Positions 1-5,730 of a DNA stretch of 7,785 nt are shown piece by piece. Both the position numbers and the translations under genes were made by a program. Every line of letters starts with the position of its first letter. The stretch's first letter is position 1. Source of the stretch: Thiohalospira sp046546335 (GTDB taxonomy: Bacteria; Pseudomonadota; Gammaproteobacteria; Thiohalospirales; Thiohalospiraceae). The notes beneath the pieces were generated by a model. The model did no database searches and was not told the DNA's origin. It saw only the letters and a list, made by a program, of their open reading frames with translations. The stretch is taken from NCBI RefSeq assembly GCF_046546335.1, contig NZ_JBKGYA010000099.1, one strand, 5' to 3'.

Positions 1-29
1 CCCAGACCCTCAACGCACCCGCTTCGCTC

Positions 30-59
30 TGGTAGGCTCGAGGTAACCATGATGGAGGG
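30..59 (+). promoter_or_regulatory. Possible extended -10 and ribosome binding site of the 68-466 gene
   Basis: An extended -10-like element TGGTAGGCT lies at 30-38. It resembles the clearer TGGTAGAAT element before gltX, but no convincing -35 box is present. A strong Shine-Dalgarno GGAGGG at 54-59 sits 8 nt before the ATG at 68, and this fixes that start codon. Two ATGs at 49 and 52 are out of frame with the gene and lie upstream of the Shine-Dalgarno. The ribosome site is clear; the promoter is only suggestive. Confidence 0.4.
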
Positions 60-67
60 TCGCAACC

Positions 68-466
68 ATGTCCGGGCACATCTTCCCCTTTGAATATCTT
101 CCGGCCTTCGTGCGCCACGAGATCGGCGAGATCGATCGCTACTACGAGGAGCAGCGGCGGCTGACGGTGCTCTACTTCCATCTGGACCAGGATACCGCGG
201 CCATCCACGCCGAGCTCGAGGGGGCCCTGCGCGAGTGCGACGCCATCTTCCACCGCCACGGCCACTTCTTCCTCGTCCTCCCGGGGACGGACAAGGAGGG
301 CGGTCTCCACGTGGGTGGCATGATGGCCGAGGCCTTCGATCGGCCGGTGAACGAGGTGGCCGCCAGCTGGCCGGAGGACGGCGAGGACGAGCCGAGCCTG
401 ATGGCGGCCCTGGTGGAGTACGCCCGCCACCACCACGCCCTGGACCTGGAGGAGATCCGGCCGTAG
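68..466 (+). CDS. Small degenerate GGDEF-fold protein (hypothetical)
   Basis: This 132-aa acidic protein has no signal peptide or membrane segment, so it is probably cytosolic. I do not recognise a named gene. Its residue order follows the second half of a GGDEF (diguanylate cyclase) domain. A beta strand LTVLYFHLD (about 32-40) comes first, then a shortened helix ending ALRECDAIF. RHGHFFLVLPGTD follows where a cyclase has the R-x-GGDEF hairpin and LLPGT. The last block is AASWPEDGEDEPSLMAALVEYA, which matches the usual YPEDG-D-x-x-x-LL-x-x-AD-x-ALY pattern. The GGDEF signature is replaced by HGHFF, and the FKxIND/GHxxGD substrate segment is missing. Catalysis is therefore not expected; it could bind a partner or a ligand. 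It lies 60 bp upstream of gltX, which has its own promoter element. That the frame is real is well supported by the Shine-Dalgarno at 54-59; the fold assignment is my inference from motifs alone. Confidence 0.8.
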   Translation: MSGHIFPFEYLPAFVRHEIGEIDRYYEEQRRLTVLYFHLDQDTAAIHAELEGALRECDAIFHRHGHFFLVLPGTDKEGGLHVGGMMAEAFDRPVNEVAASWPEDGEDEPSLMAALVEYARHHHALDLEEIRP

Positions 467-484
467 CTCCGGGACGCCGCGGCT

Positions 485-493
485 TGGTAGAAT
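485..493 (+). promoter_or_regulatory. Extended -10 promoter element of gltX
   Basis: TGG followed by TAGAAT (hexamer at 488-493) matches an extended -10 sigma-70 element. It would start transcription near position 500, about 27 nt before the gltX ATG. No good -35 hexamer is visible 16-18 bp upstream, as is common for extended -10 promoters. The element lies just after the stop codon of the 68-466 gene, so gltX can be expressed separately from it. Confidence 0.5.
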
Positions 494-526
494 CGCCGGA
501 TTCCCGTCAGCGCCGGATCGCAGCCC

Positions 527-1936
527 ATGACCATTCGAACCCGTTTCGCCCCCAGCCCCACCGGCTATCTCCACATCGGCGGGGCGCGCACCGCGCTCTT
601 CTCCTGGCTGTACGCCCGCAAGCACGGCGGCAGCTTCGTCCTCCGGGTGGAAGATACCGATCGGGAGCGCTCCACCCGGGAGTCGGTGAATGCCATCCTC
701 GAGGGCATGGCGTGGCTGGGGCTGGACTACGATGAGGGCCCCTTCTTTCAGACCGAGCGCTTCCCGCGCTATCGGGAGGTCATCCAGCGGCTGCTCGACT
801 CCGGCCACGCCTACCACTGCTACTGCACCCCCGAGGAGCTGGAGAGCATGCGGGAGGAGCAGCGCGCCCGGGGTGAGAAGCCGCGCTACGACGGCCGCTG
901 CCGCCACCGCGCCGAGCCGCGGCCGGGGGTGGATCCGGTGGTCCGCTTCCGCAATCCGCTGGAGGGGGAGGTGCTGGTGGACGATGCCGTCCACGGCAGG
1001 ACCCTATTCGCCAACCGGGAGCTGGACGACCTCATCATCGCCCGCTCCGACGGCACCCCCACCTACAACCTGACCGTGGTGGTGGACGACCTGGACATGG
1101 GGATCACCCATGTAGTCCGGGGCGATGACCACCTGAACAACACCCCGCGGCAGGTGAACATCCTGCGCGCGCTGGGGGCGGAGCCGCCGCGCTACGCCCA
1201 TGTGCCCATGATCCTGGGCCCCGACGGCAAGCGCCTCTCCAAGCGCCACGGTGCCGTCTCGGTGATGCAGTACCGCGAGGAGGGGTACCTCCCGGAGGCA
1301 CTGCTCAACTATCTGGTCCGGCTGGGCTGGTCCCACGGCGACCAGGAGGTCTTCTCCCTGGACGAGATGACTCAGCTCTTCGATATCGACGCCGTCCACA
1401 AGGCCGCCTCGGCCTTCAATCCGGACAAGCTGGTCTGGCTGAATCACCACTGGATCATGCACAGCGAGACGGCCCACGTGGCCAAACATCTCACCCACCA
1501 CCTGGGGGAGCGGGGCATCGATCCGGCGGCGACCGGCCCGGACCTCATGGCGGTGGTCGAGGCCCAGCGCGAGCGCTGCAAGAGCCTGGTGGAGATGGCG
1601 GACAAGAGCGCCTTCTTCTACCGCGAGTTCGACCACTACGACGAGAAGGCCGCCCGCAAGAACCTCACCGGCGAGACCCGGCCGGCGCTGGCCGACCTGC
1701 GGGAGCGCCTGGCCGGCCTGACCCCCTGGGAGGCGGAGGCCATCCATGGCGAGATCCTGGCGGTGGCCGAGGCCCATGACCTCAAGCTCGGCAAGGTGGC
1801 CCAGCCGGTCCGTGTGGCCGTCTCGGGGGGTACCGTTTCCCCGCCCATTGATGCTACCTTGGAACTTCTTGGGCAGGACGCCACCCTCGCGCGGCTCGAC
1901 CGCGCCATCGCCCACATCGACACGGCGAATGGCTGA
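527..1936 (+). CDS. gltX: Glutamyl-tRNA synthetase (GluRS)
   Basis: This 469-aa class I aminoacyl-tRNA synthetase attaches glutamate to tRNA-Glu in the cytoplasm, using ATP. The product feeds translation and, in most bacteria, the C5 pathway to tetrapyrroles. The N-terminal Rossmann catalytic domain carries the HIGH-type motif HIGG (16-19) within APSPTGYLHIGGARTALF, and the KMSKS-type loop KRLSKRHG (235-242). The zinc site known from E. coli GluRS is complete and at the same residue numbers: C98-x-C100 and C125-x-H127. The helical anticodon-binding region follows, and the length is normal for the family. The start at 527 directly precedes the conserved TIRTRFAPSPTG segment; only a weak GGA lies upstream as a ribosome site. 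A tRNA-Ala and its cognate tRNA-Glu gene follow. Whether it is strictly discriminating for tRNA-Glu cannot be decided by eye. Confidence 0.98.
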   Translation: MTIRTRFAPSPTGYLHIGGARTALFSWLYARKHGGSFVLRVEDTDRERSTRESVNAILEGMAWLGLDYDEGPFFQTERFPRYREVIQRLLDSGHAYHCYCTPEELESMREEQRARGEKPRYDGRCRHRAEPRPGVDPVVRFRNPLEGEVLVDDAVHGRTLFANRELDDLIIARSDGTPTYNLTVVVDDLDMGITHVVRGDDHLNNTPRQVNILRALGAEPPRYAHVPMILGPDGKRLSKRHGAVSVMQYREEGYLPEALLNYLVRLGWSHGDQEVFSLDEMTQLFDIDAVHKAASAFNPDKLVWLNHHWIMHSETAHVAKHLTHHLGERGIDPAATGPDLMAVVEAQRERCKSLVEMADKSAFFYREFDHYDEKAARKNLTGETRPALADLRERLAGLTPWEAEAIHGEILAVAEAHDLKLGKVAQPVRVAVSGGTVSPPIDATLELLGQDATLARLDRAIAHIDTANG

Positions 1937-1946
1937 GATCGGGGGG

Positions 1947-1974
1947 TTGCCAGGGACGGCAGCGCTGCTATAAT
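1947..1974 (+). promoter_or_regulatory. Stable-RNA promoter of tRNA-Ala
   Basis: A perfect -10 TATAAT (1969-1974) is preceded by TGC (1966-1968), which makes it an extended -10. TTGCCA (1947-1952) lies 16 bp upstream as a -35. The bases immediately after the -10 are GCGCC, a G+C-rich discriminator of the kind found at stringently controlled rRNA and tRNA promoters. Transcription should begin near 1981, giving a short leader before the tRNA at 1990. This is the strongest promoter in the window, and it begins only 10 bp after the gltX stop. Confidence 0.85.
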
Positions 1975-1989
1975 GCGCCACTTCAATTC

Positions 1990-2065
1990 GGGGCCATAGC
2001 TCAGCTGGGAGAGCGCCTGCATGGCATGCAGGAGGTCGGCGGTTCGATCCCGCCTGGCTCCACCA
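1990..2065 (+). tRNA. tRNA-Ala (anticodon GGC)
   Basis: A full 76-nt cloverleaf is visible. The acceptor stem GGGGCCA pairs with TGGCTCC, with one G-T wobble. A D arm GCTC...GAGC follows. The anticodon stem CCTGC/GCAGG encloses the loop ATGGCAT, giving anticodon GGC, which reads GCC/GCU alanine codons. The T arm GGCGG-TTCGATC-CCGCC is canonical, the discriminator is A, and CCA is encoded at 2063-2065. It has its own promoter at 1947-1974 and a hairpin terminator candidate immediately downstream. Confidence 0.97.
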
Positions 2066-2104
2066 TTTTTCGACCGAGCCGGTTCCAGGACCGGCTCGGT
2101 TTGT
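2066..2104 (+). terminator. Rho-independent terminator candidate after tRNA-Ala
   Basis: An 11-bp perfect stem ACCGAGCCGGT (2073-2083) / ACCGGCTCGGT (2090-2100), with loop TCCAGG, starts 8 nt after the encoded CCA. A run of five T lies before the stem (2066-2070), and TTTGT (2100-2104) follows it. The downstream T-tract is short, so termination may be partial. The stem could equally serve as a 3' processing signal for the tRNA precursor. Confidence 0.65.
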
Positions 2105-2106
2105 AA

Positions 2107-2120
2107 GGGGCTCCGGCCCC
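2107..2120 (+). other. Small hairpin with UNCG tetraloop
   Basis: GGGGC (2107-2111) and GCCCC (2116-2120) pair around TCCG, forming a C(UNCG)G closing context, one of the most stable RNA tetraloop types. It lies 6 nt after the terminator stem and 18 nt before the ATG of the 62-aa gene. It may belong to the terminator region or to the 5' leader of that gene; the sequence alone does not say which. Confidence 0.4.
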
Positions 2121-2138
2121 TTGAGGTAGATTCGGGGC

Positions 2139-2327
2139 ATGCACCTCGCTGGAACGATTCTGGTCTGGGTGAGCATCCTCCTCATCGTGACGGGGATGGT
2201 CATCGGTTTCGGCGGGATGCTCCTCGGCGCGGGTGAGGAGCTGGTCAAGCTCATCGCGCTGGTCCCCTGGGGATTCCTGCTCCTGATGACAGGGACCGCC
2301 ATGGCCCAGCTCTCGCGTCGGCGGTGA
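2139..2327 (+). CDS. Small two-helix membrane protein (hypothetical)
   Basis: This 62-aa protein is almost entirely hydrophobic. A first transmembrane helix covers about residues 4-29 (LAGTILVWVSILLIVTGMVI and onward). A short polar turn GAGEELVK follows. The second helix covers about residues 37-56, and the C-terminus is basic, QLSRRR, which predicts a cytoplasmic tail. No known family is recognised and no function is offered. Possible ribosome sites are GAGGT at 2123-2127 (11 nt spacing) and GGGG at 2134-2137 (too close), so initiation is not well defined. The gene lies between the tRNA-Ala terminator and tRNA-Glu, with only 18 bp between its stop and the tRNA. It could share a transcript with the tRNA. 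Its amino-acid pattern looks like a genuine membrane protein rather than random frame noise. Confidence 0.65.
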   Translation: MHLAGTILVWVSILLIVTGMVIGFGGMLLGAGEELVKLIALVPWGFLLLMTGTAMAQLSRRR

Positions 2328-2345
2328 CCCCGATAGCCCTTCCTC

Positions 2346-2421
2346 GTCCCCATCGTCTAGAGGCCTAGGACACCGCCCTTTCACGGCGGCGACAGGGGTT
2401 CAAATCCCCTTGGGGACGCCA
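2346..2421 (+). tRNA. tRNA-Glu (anticodon TTC)
   Basis: A full 76-nt cloverleaf is visible. The acceptor stem GTCCCCA pairs with TGGGGAC. The anticodon stem CCGCC/GGCGG encloses CTTTCAC, giving anticodon TTC (UUC in RNA) for glutamate. The T arm is AGGGG-TTCAAAT-CCCCT, the discriminator is G, and CCA is encoded at 2419-2421. It is the substrate of the GluRS encoded upstream. No clear promoter lies in the 18 bp before it, so transcription probably enters from the small membrane-protein gene or by readthrough from the tRNA-Ala unit. No strong terminator is seen downstream; GGGCC (2436-2440) / GGCCC (2446-2450) can form a 5-bp hairpin, but no T-tract follows it. Confidence 0.97.
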
Positions 2422-2472
2422 TATTCCCTCCCGCGGGGCCATTCCGGCCCGGCCTGCCGAGAACCGCTTCAC

Positions 2473-2503
2473 ATCCCGGGACTACCACGCTGGCCGCCGG
2501 GAT
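2473..2503. repeat. 7-bp inverted repeat upstream of the GGDEF-EAL gene
   Basis: ATCCCGG (2473-2479) is repeated inverted as CCGGGAT (2497-2503), with a 17-bp spacer. It sits 65 bp before the likely start codon of the signalling gene, where an operator or leader hairpin could be. In DNA this GC-rich, such a repeat can also arise by chance. The rest of the 2422-2567 gap holds only a CACAAT hexamer (2514-2519) that might act as a weak -10. Confidence 0.25.
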
Positions 2504-2567
2504 CCGGCTTTGGCACAATCCTGCCGTCGGGTGGATCGCGCCCGGGATGGAGGAACCTGGAGTCTCG

Positions 2568-5500
2568 ATGGACCAGGAATCAGACCCGGCCCGGCGTGCC
2601 GTGGACGGGGCGCTGGCGCGGATCGCGTCCGAACTGCGCAGCCCCCGATCGGCCAGTGAACGACTGGAAGCCATGCTGATGACGCTGCGCGATGCCCTCG
2701 ATGTAGCGCGCGTCTCCCTGTGGCTCCACTGTGACGAGGGGCTGTGTCGGCGCCAGTTGGTTATGGCCTCCGACTATCCCGGTGCTCCCGGCCCCGCCAC
2801 CCTCGCGCGGGGTGACTGCCCCCACTACGAGCAGGCCCTCCAACGGGACGGCTCCATCCTCGCCTCCTCCCTCGATGCCGGGCTCTCTCCCGATTACATC
2901 GCTATGACCGGTGTACAGGCCCTGCTGGATGCGCCGGTGGTCCAGGAGGGCACCATCAGCGGTGTCCTCTGCGCGGAAACCACCGATGCCGGGCGGATCT
3001 GGCAGGAGGCCGAGCGGCGCCTGCTGACCGTGGCCGCGGAGCTCGTCGCGGCCCTGCTGCAGGAGGAACGCCACGCCCGCACCGAGGAACAGCTGGCCAT
3101 CACCGCCTCCCGGCTGGAGGCGCTCACCGCCGCCATGGACGATGCCGTGATCATGGAGGACACGACTCCACGAATCGTCTTCGTCAACGCCTCGGCCCGG
3201 GAATTCCTGCGCCGGGCGGGGATCACCGAACCCGAGGGCATGGACTGCTGCGATGTGGTGGCCCGAGTGGCGGAGCACAGCGAACAGGGCGAGGGGATGG
3301 TGGAATGGGCCCGGGGGCTCATCGGGCGGCGGGCCGCCGAGCGCAGGGTGCCGCTACGCCTGAAGGATGGTACGGAGCTGGAGATCGACCACCTGCCGGT
3401 GGAAGGGGAGGCCGGCTTCGTCGGCCACCTCTGGCAGATCCGTGACGTCACCGAGCAGCGGCACACGGCGGCCGCCCTGGAGCGCCAGCGCAACCTCTAT
3501 CACGCCCTCTCCACCATCAACCAGGCGGTTATCCGTAGGGATCATAGCGATGACCCCCGGGCGCTGCTGGCCGAGCTCTGCCGGGTCGCGGTGGAGCACG
3601 CCGGGCTCTGCCTGGCCTGGGTCGGCGAGGGGCAGCCGGACGGCTCCGTGGAGCGCCTCACCGCCTTCGGCGGGTTGCAGGAATATCTCGGGGAGCTCCA
3701 TGTCCGCACGGAGGGGGACTGCATCGAGGGTCGGACACCAACCGGCTCCGCCCTTCGCACCGGGGAGCCGGTAATCGTCAACCACCTCCAGACGGCCGAG
3801 CACGTCGGCCCCTGGCGGGAGCTCGCCCGGCGGGCCGGGGTGAATGCCTCGGCAGCCTTCCGGATCCCCGTAACCGCAGGGACCTCTGCCCCCCTGAGTC
3901 TCAGTGTCTACGCCCGGGAAGGGGACTTCTTCGATGACGAGGTGGTGCGCCTGCTACGGGAGCTGGTGGATGACGTCGGCTACGCCCTGAGCCAGATGGA
4001 GCGGGACCGCGCCTTCGAGGCGGCGCGTGCCGAGCGGGACCTCCTGGCCGAGGTGGTGGAGAATACCCCCGACTATGTCGGGATCACCGATACCGAGGGT
4101 CGGGAGATCTACCGCAACGCCACCGCGCGGGAGTGGAGCCGCCTCACCGGCGAGCGGCAGCGGCGGATCGCCGACGCCCACCCCCCCTGGGCCTGGCGAC
4201 GCGTCCGCGACGAGGGCCTGCCCACCGCCCGGCGGGAGGGGATCTGGCAGGGAGAGACCGCCTTTCTGGACGGTGCGGGCAACGAGATTCCGGTCTCGCA
4301 GGTCATCCTCTCCCACCGCGATTCGGCCGGCGGGATCGAGCGCTTCTCGACCATCGCCCGGGATATTCGCGACCTCAAGTCGGCCTGGGCGGAGATCCAG
4401 CGCCAGGCCCATTTCGATCCCGTTACCGGCCTCCCGAATCGCCAGCTCCTGCGCCAGCGACTCAAGGGGCGGCTGGGGCAGATCCGGGAAGGGGGGTGGG
4501 CGGGCTGTCTGCTGTTCGTCGACCTGGATCGCTTCAAGGATATCAACGAGGCCCTGGGCCACGGCATCGGCGACCGGCTGCTGCGGACCATCGCCCGCCG
4601 GCTGCAGCGCATGGCCGGCCGCGAGGCCACCGTGGCGCGCCTGGCCGCCGACGAGTTCGTGGTGCTGCCGCCGGGGGAATGGGCCGACGAGGGGCAGGCG
4701 CAGCAGGCGGCCCAGGAGCTGGCCCTGCAGCTCTACGAGGGCATTGCCCGCGGCCACCGGATCGGGGGGCACGGCCTCTTCGTCGAGGCCAGCATCGGCG
4801 TTACCTGCTTCTCCGCCGAGATGGAGGAGGAGGCGGAGGCGCTGCTGACCCGGGCGGACGTGGCCATGTACGAGGCCAAGGGGCAGGGTGGAGGGGCCCG
4901 GCTGTTCGAGCCCTGGATGCTCGACCGCGTCCACCGCCGCCATCGACTGGAGAGTCGGCTACGCCACGCCCTGGAATCCGACGAGCTCTTCCTCCATTAC
5001 CAGCCCCAGGTGGCCCTGGATGGCGACACCCTGGTGGGAGGCGAGGCCCTGGTGCGCTGGCAGCCGCCGGGGGAGGCGCCGATCTCGCCGGGGGAGTTCA
5101 TCCCCGTGGCCGAGGAGAGCGGCCTGGTCATCCCCCTGGGGGAGCGGGTCCTGGACCTCGCCCTGGGCTCCGTGCGCGGCTGGCTGGACCGCGGTTGTAC
5201 CTGCCCGGAGCACGGGCTCGCGGTCAACGTCAGCCCCCACCAGTTCCGGCTGGCCGACTTCGTTGGCCGGGTGGAGGCGGCCCTGAGGCGCCACGGCGTC
5301 CCCGCCCACGCCCTGACCCTGGAGATCACCGAGGGCGCCGTGATCCGGGACATCGACGATACCATCGCCAAGATGGAGGCGCTGCGGGAGCTGGGCGTGA
5401 CCTTCGCCATGGATGACTTCGGGACCGGCTACTCCTCCCTGAGCCAGCTCCGGGAACTGCCCCTGGATACCCTCAAGGTGGATCGCGCCTTCATCCGCGA

Positions 5501-5723
5501 TGTCACCGAGCAGCCGCGCAGCGCCGCACTGGTGGGGACGATCCTGGACATGGCCCGGCACATGGGCTTCTACGCCATCGCCGAGGGGGTGGAGACGCCG
5601 GCGGAGCGGGACTTCGTCGCCGCACGCGGCTGCGATGCCTACCAGGGCTTCCTCCACGCCCGCCCCATGGTGGCCGAGGATTTCGCCCGCCAGGTGGGGG
5701 TGCCGACGCCCGGCGAACGCTGA
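2568..5723 (+). CDS. Cytosolic GAF-PAS-GAF-PAS-GGDEF(degenerate)-EAL protein, predicted c-di-GMP phosphodiesterase
   Basis: Predicted to hydrolyse cyclic di-GMP to pGpG under control of sensory domains. There is no signal peptide or membrane helix, so it should be cytosolic. Order, numbered in the 1051-aa form: GAF about 28-168, PAS about 178-298, GAF about 305-476, PAS about 488-605, GGDEF about 610-775, EAL about 790-1045. The EAL domain is complete: EALVRW (826-831), NVSPHQF (N887), LEITE (E919), DDFGTGYSSL (D949, D950), LKVD (K970), AEGVE (1005-1009) and QGF (Q1026). The GGDEF domain keeps DPVTGLPNR, VDLDRFKDIN and GHGIGD, but its signature is AADEF (693-697; DNA 4644-4658). The RxxD inhibitory site is absent. 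Cyclase activity is thus doubtful, and the domain may instead bind GTP and regulate the EAL. Start choice: an in-frame ATG at 2547 gives 1058 aa, but the ATG at 2568 has GGAG at 2559-2562, 5 nt away, and is preferred. Signals and targets are unknown. Confidence 0.93.
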   Translation: MDQESDPARRAVDGALARIASELRSPRSASERLEAMLMTLRDALDVARVSLWLHCDEGLCRRQLVMASDYPGAPGPATLARGDCPHYEQALQRDGSILASSLDAGLSPDYIAMTGVQALLDAPVVQEGTISGVLCAETTDAGRIWQEAERRLLTVAAELVAALLQEERHARTEEQLAITASRLEALTAAMDDAVIMEDTTPRIVFVNASAREFLRRAGITEPEGMDCCDVVARVAEHSEQGEGMVEWARGLIGRRAAERRVPLRLKDGTELEIDHLPVEGEAGFVGHLWQIRDVTEQRHTAAALERQRNLYHALSTINQAVIRRDHSDDPRALLAELCRVAVEHAGLCLAWVGEGQPDGSVERLTAFGGLQEYLGELHVRTEGDCIEGRTPTGSALRTGEPVIVNHLQTAEHVGPWRELARRAGVNASAAFRIPVTAGTSAPLSLSVYAREGDFFDDEVVRLLRELVDDVGYALSQMERDRAFEAARAERDLLAEVVENTPDYVGITDTEGREIYRNATAREWSRLTGERQRRIADAHPPWAWRRVRDEGLPTARREGIWQGETAFLDGAGNEIPVSQVILSHRDSAGGIERFSTIARDIRDLKSAWAEIQRQAHFDPVTGLPNRQLLRQRLKGRLGQIREGGWAGCLLFVDLDRFKDINEALGHGIGDRLLRTIARRLQRMAGREATVARLAADEFVVLPPGEWADEGQAQQAAQELALQLYEGIARGHRIGGHGLFVEASIGVTCFSAEMEEEAEALLTRADVAMYEAKGQGGGARLFEPWMLDRVHRRHRLESRLRHALESDELFLHYQPQVALDGDTLVGGEALVRWQPPGEAPISPGEFIPVAEESGLVIPLGERVLDLALGSVRGWLDRGCTCPEHGLAVNVSPHQFRLADFVGRVEAALRRHGVPAHALTLEITEGAVIRDIDDTIAKMEALRELGVTFAMDDFGTGYSSLSQLRELPLDTLKVDRAFIRDVTEQPRSAALVGTILDMARHMGFYAIAEGVETPAERDFVAARGCDAYQGFLHARPMVAEDFARQVGVPTPGER

Positions 5724-5730
5724 AGGGCGG

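Noticed and set aside
49..54. Tandem ATGATG upstream of the first gene as alternative starts
   Set aside because: Both are out of frame with the 68-466 gene and lie before its Shine-Dalgarno sequence.
1004..2353. 449-codon minus-strand open frame across gltX and both spacer regions
   Set aside because: It is antisense to gltX and runs through tRNA-Ala and into tRNA-Glu. Its composition is low-complexity G/V/L/Q/H, as expected from reading GC-rich codons backwards, and it has no recognisable domain.
2436..2450. GGGCC-ATTCC-GGCCC hairpin as terminator of tRNA-Glu
   Set aside because: The stem is only 5 bp and is followed by GGCCTGCC with no T-tract; it is mentioned in the tRNA-Glu entry but not called as a terminator.
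2508..2525. Sigma-54-like TTTGGCACAATCCTGCC before the GGDEF-EAL gene
   Set aside because: It has the TGGCAC half, but the GG-to-GC spacing is 9 rather than 10 bp and the -12 half lacks TTGC, so it is a near miss. CACAAT may instead be a weak sigma-70 -10.
4133..5416. 427-codon plus-strand open frame inside the GGDEF-EAL gene
   Set aside because: It is a +1-type shadow rich in G/P/R/A overlapping intact GGDEF and EAL motifs in the true frame.
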